A stretch of 6,648 nt of DNA from an uncultured Clostridia bacterium (GCA_937915515.1 CALGIK010000223.1:1-6648), one strand, 5' to 3'; counted from the stretch's first letter, positions 1 to 5,623 are shown. The notes: generated by a model not told the origin, from the sequence alone. Made by a program: numbers and translations.

Positions 1-2045
1 TGGCAAGCATAACAATAGGAAGGGGCGTAAAGAGTATAGGAGATTATGCTTTTTCTTATTGCCGCAGCTTAGCAGAAATTATCATTCCAGATAACGTGAT
101 TAGCATAGGCAATTACGCGTTTGCCGACTGCAGCAGCCTATCTGACATATATATCGGAAAAGGAATAACGAGCATAAGCAGTTATGCTTTTCAGGGATGC
201 AATAAATTAACAGAAATAATAATACCCGAAGGCGTAAAAAGCATAGGCGATTTTACTTTTGCTAATTGCAGCAGTTTATCCAACATAACAATACCTGACA
301 GTGTAGAGAGCATAGGCAGTTACGCTTTTAATGAAACGCAGATATTCAGCAATGCAACGGACGGAATTGTATACGCTGACAAATGGGCAGTAGGATATAT
401 AAAAGACGATATTTTACCTGTTATAATCCTCGTTAACGGAACATTAGGTATCAGTAACCGTGCTTTTGCAGGATGCAACAGTATTTTAAATATTACAATG
501 CCAAATAGCGTAAAAAATATAGGCAGTTATGCTTTTATTAATTGTGCCAACTTATTTAGCGTTAACAGCTTAACAGATATAGTGTTGCCAAACAGCATAA
601 AGAGTATAGGCATTTCCGCTTTTCAAAATTGCATGAATATCAAAAAGATTATCATCCCCGACAGCGTAAACAGTATAGGTGATTTTGCCTTTATGAATTG
701 CGGAAAGCTCGAAAGTGTAACTATGGGCAGCGGTATTACAAATTTGGGCAGCTTTGCTTTTTTAGACACAAAAATATGGAGTAGTCTTAGTTCAGACGGT
801 TTAATTTATGCTGATAAATGGGTTGTCGGAGTAAAAAACCAAAGCTTAACAAATGCAGAGATTAAAGAAGGCACTTTAGGCATAAGCAGCAGCGCTTTTG
901 CCAATTGTTTATATTTGACAAGCGTAACAATACCCAGCAGCGTAAAAAGCATAGGCAGCTTTGCTTTTTCTACCTGTATAAGTTTGAAAAATTTGTTAAT
1001 ATCCGACAGCGTGGAGGTTATTGATAACTTTGCTTTTTATGGCTGTTTAAATTTAGCTTCGGTAACACTCGGAAAGGGCATTTCAAGCATAAATAAAGGC
1101 GTTTTTATGAATTGCGGCATAGCAGAAATTATAATTCCTGACGGTGTTACAAGTATAGCTGATTATGCTTTTTATAAATGCAGCAGTTTAGAAAATATTT
1201 TAATACCTAACACTGTTAAATCAATCGGCCGTTCGGCTTTTTATAAGTGTGAAAGTTTAAAGGGCATAGACCTTTTGAGCGTAACAAGTATAGGTAATTA
1301 TGCTTTCTACGGCTGCGAAAATATGACAAGCATAGCTTTAGGAGACAGCGTAAGCACTATAGGCGCATATGCTTTTTATCAATGCGTAGGTATTACGAGC
1401 ATAATTATACCCGAGGGAGTAACAACCATAAATCGTTCGACTTTTTACCGTTGTTTAAATTTGATAAATATAACAATCCCCGATAGTGTTACCAGCATAA
1501 ATGATTACGCTTTTTACGGCTGCTCAAAATTAATAAGCATAAAAATTACGGAAAGCTTGACAAACATAGGCAGCTATGCATTTTTTAACTGCCGCAGCTT
1601 AAAGAGCGTAGCTATTATTAACAACGTATCAAGTATCGGCGACTATGCGTTTTTTGGTTGTAATGGCATGCAGAGCATGATAATTGGCGACAATGTCAGT
1701 AGCATCGGAATTCATGCTTTTTACGGCTGCAACGAAGTTACAATATATTGTGAAATAAACAATATTCCTGTCGGTTGGTCAAGTAATTTTAACTCTTCTA
1801 ACCGTCCGTTAATTTTAGGTGTCACCTTATCCGAGGATAGAAGCTATATTTTGTCCTTTAAAAATGCAGAAGGAAAAATAGTTAATCCTAACGCCATAAA
1901 CGGCATTAAAGCACCCCAACGTGATGGTTTTACTTTTGTCGGTTGGTCAAAAAATTCAGACAGCCAATATATTGATTATACGGCAGAAGATATAAATAAG
2001 GCGCCCGTTGACACCCTTTTATACGCCGTATGGATAAGTGAATAA
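1..2045 (+). CDS. BspA-like leucine-rich-repeat (LRR_5) surface/secreted protein, 5' end missing
   Basis: The reading frame is open from base 3 and runs to TAA at 2043-2045, so the gene begins before the window. The GTG at 96 lies inside a repeat and is not a start. The translation holds 23 copies of a roughly 23-residue repeat with the core SIGxYAFxxCxxLxxIxIPDxV, which is the LRR_5/BspA (Treponema pallidum-type) leucine-rich repeat. Most copies are exactly 23 residues apart; one has a 6-residue insertion (around 540-580) and two are 22 residues. Two 40-residue non-LRR modules interrupt the array. After the last repeat (about 1740) comes a domain at about 1820-2036 containing APQRDGFTFVGWS and ending LYAVW, which resembles the InlB B-repeat/Flg_new (Listeria-Bacteroides) domain. 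No LPXTG motif, membrane helix or other anchor follows; the protein stops three residues after that domain. Any signal peptide would lie outside the window. Family members are typically cell-surface or secreted proteins implicated in adhesion; the ligand here is unknown. Confidence 0.93.
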   Translation, partial: ASITIGRGVKSIGDYAFSYCRSLAEIIIPDNVISIGNYAFADCSSLSDIYIGKGITSISSYAFQGCNKLTEIIIPEGVKSIGDFTFANCSSLSNITIPDSVESIGSYAFNETQIFSNATDGIVYADKWAVGYIKDDILPVIILVNGTLGISNRAFAGCNSILNITMPNSVKNIGSYAFINCANLFSVNSLTDIVLPNSIKSIGISAFQNCMNIKKIIIPDSVNSIGDFAFMNCGKLESVTMGSGITNLGSFAFLDTKIWSSLSSDGLIYADKWVVGVKNQSLTNAEIKEGTLGISSSAFANCLYLTSVTIPSSVKSIGSFAFSTCISLKNLLISDSVEVIDNFAFYGCLNLASVTLGKGISSINKGVFMNCGIAEIIIPDGVTSIADYAFYKCSSLENILIPNTVKSIGRSAFYKCESLKGIDLLSVTSIGNYAFYGCENMTSIALGDSVSTIGAYAFYQCVGITSIIIPEGVTTINRSTFYRCLNLINITIPDSVTSINDYAFYGCSKLISIKITESLTNIGSYAFFNCRSLKSVAIINNVSSIGDYAFFGCNGMQSMIIGDNVSSIGIHAFYGCNEVTIYCEINNIPVGWSSNFNSSNRPLILGVTLSEDRSYILSFKNAEGKIVNPNAINGIKAPQRDGFTFVGWSKNSDSQYIDYTAEDINKAPVDTLLYAVWISE
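330..449 (+). repeat. First copy of a 40-residue non-LRR module inside the LRR array
   Basis: This segment replaces the usual linker between two LRR_5 units and extends the spacing between consecutive AF motifs from 23 to 46 residues. Its core reads DGIVYADKWAVG and it ends in NGTLG before the LRR pattern resumes. A second copy of the same length lies at 762-881. The GxVYADKWxVG...GTxGI pattern looks like an inserted module seen in BspA-like proteins of Bacillota; that attribution is from memory. Confidence 0.8.
762..881 (+). repeat. Second copy of the 40-residue non-LRR module
   Basis: This copy has the core DGLIYADKWVVG and ends in KEGTLG. It also lengthens the AF-to-AF spacing to exactly 46 residues, as in the copy at 330-449. 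The two copies start 432 bases (144 codons) apart. The DNA differs at many synonymous sites (for example TACGCTGAC versus TATGCTGAT), so the duplication is not recent or the protein sequence has been kept under selection. Confidence 0.8.
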
Positions 2046-2072
2046 TACTGCTTAAACATATTTTTACCAATC

Positions 2073-2104
2073 AGCCTGTGCTGACTCCTTAGCTCAGGCT
2101 TTTT
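2073..2104 (+). terminator. Intrinsic terminator of the BspA-like gene
   Basis: AGCCTG (2073-2078) pairs with CAGGCT (2095-2100). After a T-T mismatch the stem continues as GCT (2080-2082) with AGC (2091-2093), around an 8-nt loop. The stem runs into a five-T stretch (2100-2104). It lies 28 bases after the stop codon, so it should end the surface-protein transcript before the riboswitch promoter. Confidence 0.85.
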
Positions 2105-2195
2105 ATATTCACAGTGGAAAAAACGTTTCTTTGTCAAATGCTATGGGTAGAAAGCATTGGAAAAAACACATTTTTTCAATTACCGACTCTATTGC
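2105..2195. other. Noncoding spacer with no gene
   Basis: No coding region is seen here on either strand. The only structures are a 10-bp direct repeat TGGAAAAAAC (2115-2124 and 2158-2167) and a short weak hairpin AATGCT/AGCATT between the copies. Neither can be given a function. The spacer separates the upstream terminator from the promoter of the riboswitch transcript. Confidence 0.6.
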
Positions 2196-2224
2196 TTGAC
2201 ATTTAGTTATTTAAGTTTTATATT
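2196..2224 (+). promoter_or_regulatory. Sigma-A-type promoter of the FMN-riboswitch operon
   Basis: A perfect -35 TTGACA (2196-2201) is followed by a 17-base spacer and the -10 TATATT (2219-2224). The expected start is at about 2231, just before the first riboswitch stem at 2236. This fits a leader that begins essentially with the aptamer. Confidence 0.85.
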
Positions 2225-2235
2225 AATACTAATAT

Positions 2236-2381
2236 AAATATCTTTGGGCAAAGTGAAAAGCTTGACCGATGGTAATACGGCAAAACGCCGTTAGTCCGAC
2301 AGCCCCAACAGCCGATGCGGTGAGATTCCGCAACCGACGGTGATTAAACAAATGTTTATCAGTCCGAATGGGAAAGTATTT
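2236..2381 (+). ncRNA. FMN riboswitch aptamer (RFN element)
   Basis: The conserved RFN signatures appear in order: TCTTTGGGCAAAGTGAAAAG, TTGACCGATGGTA, TTAGTCCGAC, GATGCGGTGAGATTCCGC, ACCGACGGTGA and CAGTCCGAATGGGA. Closing stem P1 is AAATATCTTT (2236-2245, one bulged T) with AAAGTATTT (2373-2381). Variable helices are clear: ACGGC/GCCGT (2277-2281 with 2287-2291), GCGG/CCGC, and a GAT(T)AAAC/GTTTATC hairpin near 2341-2360. FMN binding stabilises P1 in this family and usually turns off riboflavin synthesis or uptake genes. Here it precedes an ECF S component, as expected. Sequence and architecture leave little doubt about the class. Confidence 0.97.
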
Positions 2382-2440
2382 TTAGCGTAATTACGTTATT
2401 TTTGCGCTTGCTTTTTTAACGTAGAGCAAAAACTTTCTCC
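2370..2440 (+). promoter_or_regulatory. Predicted antiterminator of the FMN riboswitch
   Basis: GGGAAAGT (2370-2377), which includes the 3' strand of aptamer stem P1, can pair with ACTTTCTCC (2432-2440) with one bulged T. The second strand overlaps the 5' arm of the terminator (CTCCGTG, 2437-2443), so the two structures exclude each other. A nested hairpin TACGTTA (2392-2398) with TAACGTA (2417-2423) would bring the strands together. With FMN, P1 holds 2373-2381 and the terminator forms; without FMN, the antiterminator can form. This is a model from base pairing only. Confidence 0.7.
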
Positions 2441-2463
2441 GTGCCCAAACGCGGAGTTTTTTT
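2437..2463 (+). terminator. Riboswitch terminator whose 3' arm carries the ribosome binding site
   Basis: CTCCGTG (2437-2443) pairs with CGCGGAG (2450-2456, one G-U pair) around the loop CCCAAA and is followed by seven Ts (2457-2463). The ATG of the transporter gene follows immediately at 2464. The GGAG at 2453-2456 is the only good Shine-Dalgarno sequence, 7 nt from the ATG, and it lies inside the hairpin. The same structure should therefore end transcription and also hide the ribosome binding site in any transcript that reads through. Confidence 0.88.
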
Positions 2464-3021
2464 ATGAAAACATTTAAAATTGTATCTCTTGCGGTTTTTT
2501 CCGCGCTGATTTTTGTAGTCACGGCATACTTTATTTTACCTGTCGGCATAGGCTACATAAATTTCGGCGACGCTTTTATATTGCTCGCATCAGTTTTTTT
2601 AGGTCCTTTTTCGGGTGCGCTGTGCGGAGCGTTGGGAGGAGCTTTAGCGGATTTGGTCAACGGCTATGCTGCGTATGCGCCCTTTACTTTGGTAATAAAA
2701 GCAGTTGAGGGTTTTTTATGCGGCATACTTTTACATAAAACTATGGGAAAACCAAAATTGCCTGTCTGGCAATTGATTTTAGGTTTTGTTATTTCTGCTT
2801 TAACGATGGTCTTAGGGTATTTTATCGCAAATACTATCCTTTACAGTGTCGAAACAGCTATTACTATGGGCGTGTTAAATGACCTTGTGCAAGCAGCCGT
2901 AAGCGTTGCTGCGGCACTTGCTTTAACAGTAGCGTTAAAGAAAATACCTTATGTAAACAAGCTTTTTGTATCAAAAATGCATATTAAAAATATTAACGAT
3001 AAAAACAATTATGAATCTTAA
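2464..3021 (+). CDS. ECF transporter S component, probably for riboflavin (PF07155-like)
   Basis: This 185-residue membrane protein should be the substrate-binding subunit of an energy-coupling-factor vitamin importer, working with shared EcfA/A'/T subunits encoded elsewhere. About six hydrophobic helices are visible (roughly residues 4-24, 33-48, 50-66, 70-90, 102-126 and 136-158). The early motif YINFGDAFILLAS, then LGPFSGALCGALGGALADL and APFTLVIKAVEGFLCG, match the ECF-ribofla_trS/COG4720 type rather than classical RibU. Helix 1 holds an AxxxA motif (A10-A14) of the kind that docks on EcfT. The start is ATG 2464, directly after the terminator T-run, with GGAG 7 nt upstream. The FMN riboswitch makes riboflavin the best guess for the substrate. 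The neighbouring pyridoxal kinase gene leaves a vitamin B6 compound open, since related S components have been linked to B6. No gene symbol is assigned for that reason. Confidence 0.88.
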   Translation: MKTFKIVSLAVFSALIFVVTAYFILPVGIGYINFGDAFILLASVFLGPFSGALCGALGGALADLVNGYAAYAPFTLVIKAVEGFLCGILLHKTMGKPKLPVWQLILGFVISALTMVLGYFIANTILYSVETAITMGVLNDLVQAAVSVAAALALTVALKKIPYVNKLFVSKMHIKNINDKNNYES

Positions 3022-3068
3022 AACTGTGATAAGTCATATATAAAAACAAATAAAAACAGTAACACTTG

Positions 3069-3072
3069 AAGG
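3069..3072 (+). promoter_or_regulatory. Ribosome binding site deciding the start of the kinase gene
   Basis: AAGG within CTTGAAGGTAA is the only Shine-Dalgarno-like sequence here and lies 11 nt before ATG 3084. It sits just inside a possible upstream TTG start (3066), which itself has no ribosome binding site. ATG 3084 is therefore the better start, although the spacing is a little long. Confidence 0.55.
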
Positions 3073-3083
3073 TAAATGTAAAT

Positions 3084-3941
3084 ATGCAAAAAAACATAAA
3101 GCAAAAAAAAGCAAAAACCGTTGCGGTAATAAACGATATGAGCAGTTTTGGCAAGTGCAGCCTTACTGCCGCTTTGCCTGTTTTTGCGGCGTGCAATACT
3201 GTTTGCTGTCCTTTACCTACAGCTTTACTTTCCGCCCAAACGGGTTTTAGCCATTATTTTATGGAGGACACTTCTTATGTTTGGGACGGTTATATAAAAA
3301 GCTGGCAGAATATGGGCGTAAAATTTGACGGTATATTAAGCGGATTTTTAACAGGTGGCCTAGAGGCAAAAAAAACGTACGACTTTATACAGACCTTTAA
3401 AGACCAAGATACTCTTATTGTTGTCGACCCCGTAATGGGCGATAAAGGCAAAAGATATGCTGTTTGCGATGATTATCTGATTGAGGAAATGCGGCGGCTT
3501 ATCAGTTGTGCCGATATTATTACGCCTAATTTAACGGAATTTTGTTTAATCAGCGGCTTAGATTTTGATAAAGTATGCAAAAAACAAAACGATACAGATT
3601 TTTTTGAATTTTTGCATAAAGAATGTCAAGCCGTATTTAAACTGGGCTGCAAAAGAATTGTAGTAAGCGGAATAAAACAAAACAACAGCATCTTAAACTT
3701 TATTGATGATAAAAAAAACTACTTTATAACTAAATCGCCTTATTTTGGTGTTAATATAAGCGGGGCGGGAGATATCTTGGCAAGTATTATTACAGCAAAA
3801 TCAGTAAAAGGAATATCCTTAAAGAGAGCCGTTTTATTAGCCGACAAATTTCTTACAAAAGCTATTTCAAATACGGTAAAAAAGAAGTTTGACCCTAACT
3901 TTGGCATCGATTTTGAAAAATATTTATATAAATTAAAATAG
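3084..3941 (+). CDS. Pyridoxal/pyridoxamine kinase (PdxK/PdxY-like, ribokinase fold)
   Basis: The product (285 residues from ATG 3084) should phosphorylate pyridoxal, pyridoxamine or pyridoxine with ATP in vitamin B6 salvage. Family marks, counted from this start, are the N-terminal strand and substrate region VAVINDMSSFGKCSLTAALP (about 14-33), PTALLSAQTGF (about 45-55), the DPVMGDKG stretch (115-122), ITPNLTE (146-152), and the ATP/anion-hole motif SGAGD (226-230), whose Asp230 is the expected catalytic base. The length is normal for the family, and the NDMSSFGKCSLT start is typical of clostridial PdxK-type proteins. A TTG start at 3066 would add six residues but lacks a ribosome binding site. 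The gene begins 62 nt after the transporter gene with no terminator or clear promoter between, and its stop overlaps the ribosome binding site of the next gene, so co-transcription is likely. The related HMP-phosphate kinase ThiD is less likely. Confidence 0.88.
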   Translation: MQKNIKQKKAKTVAVINDMSSFGKCSLTAALPVFAACNTVCCPLPTALLSAQTGFSHYFMEDTSYVWDGYIKSWQNMGVKFDGILSGFLTGGLEAKKTYDFIQTFKDQDTLIVVDPVMGDKGKRYAVCDDYLIEEMRRLISCADIITPNLTEFCLISGLDFDKVCKKQNDTDFFEFLHKECQAVFKLGCKRIVVSGIKQNNSILNFIDDKKNYFITKSPYFGVNISGAGDILASIITAKSVKGISLKRAVLLADKFLTKAISNTVKKKFDPNFGIDFEKYLYKLK

Positions 3942-3950
3942 GAGAAAGTT

Positions 3951-4343
3951 ATGTTAAACATTGGATTAACAAACCGTCGGCAACTTAAAGTCGATTGTAC
4001 AAATACCGCTTCAGCTTTAAAAAGCGGATTATTAGATGTATTTTCCACTCCCTCTATGATAGCTTTAATGGAGCATACCTGCGCCGAATGCGTTCAGCCT
4101 TTTTTGGAAAAAAATGAAGGCAGTGTGGGTATTTCTGTCAATGTTAAGCATTTATCCGCTACGCCTATAGGCGAAACGGTTACCTGCGACTGCTGTCTGA
4201 CGGAAATTGACCGTAAAAGGCTCGTTTTTGCTGTAAAATGTATGGACGAAAACGGTTTAATCGGAGAAGGAGTTCACGAAAGGTTAGTAATCGATAATCA
4301 ACGTTTTATGGATAAACTAAAGGAAAAAACAAAAAAATCTTAA
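3951..4343 (+). CDS. Small hot-dog-fold thioesterase, FlK (fluoroacetyl-CoA thioesterase)-like
   Basis: This 130-residue protein matches the FlK-type acyl-CoA thioesterase family in length and motifs: VFSTPSMIALMEHTC followed by VGISVNVKHLSATPIG. The catalytic residues of FlK (Thr42, Glu50, His76, with Gly69) have counterparts here at Thr33, Glu41, His67 and Gly60 with identical spacings (8, 26 and 7 residues). It is therefore probably an active soluble thioesterase; the natural acyl-CoA substrate is unknown, and fluoroacetyl-CoA specificity should not be assumed. Start ATG 3951 has GGAG at 3941-3944, six nt upstream and overlapping the TAG stop of the kinase gene, which indicates tight translational coupling. 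It is the last gene of the riboswitch operon. Why a thioesterase travels with a vitamin transporter and a B6 kinase is not evident. Confidence 0.85.
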   Translation: MLNIGLTNRRQLKVDCTNTASALKSGLLDVFSTPSMIALMEHTCAECVQPFLEKNEGSVGISVNVKHLSATPIGETVTCDCCLTEIDRKRLVFAVKCMDENGLIGEGVHERLVIDNQRFMDKLKEKTKKS

Positions 4344-4380
4344 AAAGCGTTGCCTAATTTTTCGATTAAAGAATAGTAAT

Positions 4381-4413
4381 AAAAAAAAGCTTGGAAATTC
4401 AAATCCGAGCTTT
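4381..4413. terminator. Hairpin terminator shared by the convergent operons
   Basis: AAGCTTGGA (4387-4395) pairs with TCCGAGCTT (4404-4412) in a 9-bp stem (one G-U pair) with an 8-nt loop. On the minus strand the hairpin is followed by a long T-run (the A-run at 4381-4388), making a strong terminator for rex, whose stop codon is at 4420. On the plus strand it is followed by only a broken T stretch (TTTATGATTTTAC), so it probably ends the thioesterase transcript less efficiently. Confidence 0.85.
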
Positions 4414-4419
4414 ATGATT

Positions 4420-5070
4420 TTACTTTTTACTTAACAATGTCCTCAACTGATTTGACAAAAGCGCTAAACTTGCGCCCATATCTTCGTACTTGATAACCAC
4501 ATTGTCGGGTATTTTTAAATGAATATGGCTGAAAGTCCAAATTGCGACTATGCCGCTGTTTATCATCAGATTGCAAATTTTTTGCGCATTTTCCTTAGGG
4601 ACGGTTATTATGCCCATTTTTATGCTGTGTTTTTTAACAATACTCGGCAATTCGCTTATGTCATAAACAGGCTTATTTGCTATCGTTTTGCCTATTACTT
4701 CACTGTTTGTGTCAAAACCTGCAATGATATTTAAACCGTAATTATTAAAACCGCTGTAATTAAGCAGAGTGGTGCCTAATCTGCCTACGCCGACAAGCAC
4801 TGCATCGTTTGTATTATCGTAACCTAAAAAATTGCTTATTTCAAAAATAAGTTCTTGCACTTTAAAGCCCACCTTAGGCTTTCCCGCTCCGCTAGAAATA
4901 GAGGATAAATCTTTTCGTACTTGCACAGGGTTTAAAGATATATCAGTGGCTAATCGGGTGCTGCTGATTACGGATACGCCTTCCTTTTGGATGCGCTTAA
5001 GATACCTAAGATATATAGGCAGTCTAAGTACCGTCGCTTTGCTTGCTTCTTTATTGTCCTTTTCGGTCAT
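4420..5070 (-). CDS. rex: Redox-sensing transcriptional repressor Rex
   Basis: Rex binds DNA when NADH/NAD+ is low and lets go when NADH accumulates, controlling fermentation and respiration genes. The 216 residues are the normal length. An N-terminal winged-helix domain (about 12-80) contains LRLPIYLRYLKRIQKEGV and the recognition helix NPVQVRKDLS (47-56). A Rossmann domain follows with GVGRLG (94-99), IIAGFD (115-120; Asp120 is the expected NAD-ribose contact) and IKMGIITVP (150-158), and then a C-terminal helix (about 197-213) that is domain-swapped in known dimers. The ATG at 5070 has AGGA (plus-strand 5079-5082) eight nt upstream. Oddities: the common clostridial WNFAP segment reads WTFSH (178-182), and the wing reads SSISSGAGKPKVGF rather than the SYFGEFGKRGVGY form of Bacillus-type Rex. 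Neighbours are mgsA upstream on the same strand and the shared terminator just after the stop. Confidence 0.95.
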   Translation of the reverse strand: MTEKDNKEASKATVLRLPIYLRYLKRIQKEGVSVISSTRLATDISLNPVQVRKDLSSISSGAGKPKVGFKVQELIFEISNFLGYDNTNDAVLVGVGRLGTTLLNYSGFNNYGLNIIAGFDTNSEVIGKTIANKPVYDISELPSIVKKHSIKMGIITVPKENAQKICNLMINSGIVAIWTFSHIHLKIPDNVVIKYEDMGASLALLSNQLRTLLSKK

Positions 5071-5089
5071 ATTCTACATCCTAATGTTT

Positions 5090-5114
5090 CGATAAAAAAT
5101 GCCATTTTTTATCG
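5090..5114. repeat. Perfect 25-nt inverted repeat at the predicted rex transcription start
   Basis: CGATAAAAAATG (5090-5101) and CATTTTTTATCG (5103-5114) are exact reverse complements separated by a single C. The element fills the space between the rex -10 box (5120-5125) and the rex ribosome binding site (5079-5082), covering roughly +1 to +25 of the transcript. It overlaps a second small palindrome, TTATCGATAA (5109-5118). It does not match the Rex consensus TTGTTAANNNNTTAACAA. It may be an operator for another regulator or a 5'-terminal RNA hairpin. Confidence 0.8.
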
Positions 5115-5119
5115 ATAAC

Positions 5120-5148
5120 AATATAAATGTTTTAGACTATTTTGTCAA
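5120..5148 (-). promoter_or_regulatory. rex promoter
   Basis: Read on the minus strand, TTGACA (plus 5143-5148) and TATATT (plus 5120-5125) are separated by 17 bases, the same boxes and spacing as at 2196-2224. The start would fall near 5113, about 43 nt before the rex ATG. Rex-like half-sites overlap both boxes (TTGTTGA at the -35 and TTGTTAT at the -10), but neither is part of a full palindrome, so autoregulation is only a possibility. Confidence 0.75.
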
Positions 5149-5216
5149 CAATAAATACAGAATATTATAAATATACACATTAAATGTTAGGGTATCTATG
5201 GATTTTTATAAATTAA

Positions 5217-5606
5217 TTAAAGGTTGTTGTCCGATACAACTCCGCTTTTAAGCGCTAAAAGCAACACTTCGGCACTCTTAAAATTTGTCGCAAGCGGAAT
5301 ATCGTGTACGTCGCAAAGCCTTAAAAGCGCAGAAATATCAGGTTCGTGCGGCTGCGGAGTCAACGGGTCCCGCAAAAATATCAAAAGGTCAATCAGATTG
5401 TCAGCCACCATACTGCCTATCTGTTGATCGCCTCCCAACGGGCCGCTTTTCATACAGTGAATATTTAAGCCTGTTTCATTGCTGATAAGCTTTCCCGTTG
5501 TGCCGGTCGCGTACAATTCGTGCTGCGCCAAGGTATCCCTGTACTTTTTTGCTAATACAACTATGTCAGGCTTTTTTTTGTCGTGAGCGATAAGTCCTAT
5601 TTTCAT
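5217..5606 (-). CDS. mgsA: Methylglyoxal synthase
   Basis: The enzyme converts dihydroxyacetone phosphate to methylglyoxal and phosphate in the cytoplasm, a glycolytic bypass used when phosphate is limiting or sugar phosphates accumulate. All hallmark positions are present in the 129 residues: IAHDKKK (His8, Asp9, Lys12), the phosphate-binding ATGTTG (33-38), [11 protein letters not shown] with Ser54-Gly55 and catalytic Asp60 (Asp71 in E. coli), FLRDPL (Asp80) and PHEPD (His87, the E. coli His98 counterpart). The protein ends soon after the core fold and lacks the longer C-terminal tail of the E. coli enzyme, as expected for Gram-positive forms. The ATG at 5606 has a strong AGGAG (plus 5612-5616) five nt upstream. 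rex follows 146 nt downstream on the same strand. No clear terminator separates them, so read-through into rex is possible. Confidence 0.96.
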   Translation of the reverse strand: MKIGLIAHDKKKPDIVVLAKKYRDTLAQHELYATGTTGKLISNETGLNIHCMKSGPLGGDQQIGSMVADNLIDLLIFLRDPLTPQPHEPDISALLRLCDVHDIPLATNFKSAEVLLLALKSGVVSDNNL

Positions 5607-5623
5607 AACTACTCCTTTTATTT

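Noticed and set aside
96..98. GTG as the start codon of the LRR protein
   Set aside because: The frame is open back to base 3 and encodes a normal LRR repeat upstream, with no ribosome binding site before the GTG. The gene simply enters from the left edge.
39..1740. Regularly spaced repeats resembling a CRISPR array or minisatellite
   Set aside because: The period is 69 bases in a single continuous frame and encodes the LRR_5 repeat. Spacers and repeats are not separable and there are no cas genes.
2115..2167. Direct repeat TGGAAAAAAC, two copies 43 bp apart
   Set aside because: It is a short, A-rich repeat with no associated element; it is likely chance in AT-rich intergenic DNA.
3066..3068. 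TTG as the start of the pyridoxal kinase gene
   Set aside because: No Shine-Dalgarno sequence precedes it, and the only candidate (AAGG 3069-3072) lies inside the resulting ORF, upstream of ATG 3084.
2993..3196. Minus-strand ORF of 67 codons
   Set aside because: It lies opposite the intergenic region and the start of the kinase gene, has low-complexity Phe/Cys-rich sequence and no family resemblance.
3740..4048. Minus-strand ORF of 102 codons
   Set aside because: It is antisense to the end of the kinase gene and the start of the thioesterase gene, both clear genes; no recognisable protein.
4519..5095. Plus-strand ORFs opposite rex (4519-4734 and 4832-5095)
   Set aside because: They are antisense shadows of the well-conserved rex gene and show no recognisable domain.
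5109..5150. Full Rex operator in the rex promoter
   Set aside because: TTGTTAT and TTGTTGA half-sites overlap the -10 and -35 boxes, but in each case the opposite half matches at only a few positions, so no complete site can be claimed.
5224..5485. Plus-strand ORFs opposite mgsA (5224-5427 and 5285-5485)
   Set aside because: They are antisense shadows of mgsA, whose catalytic motifs are all intact.
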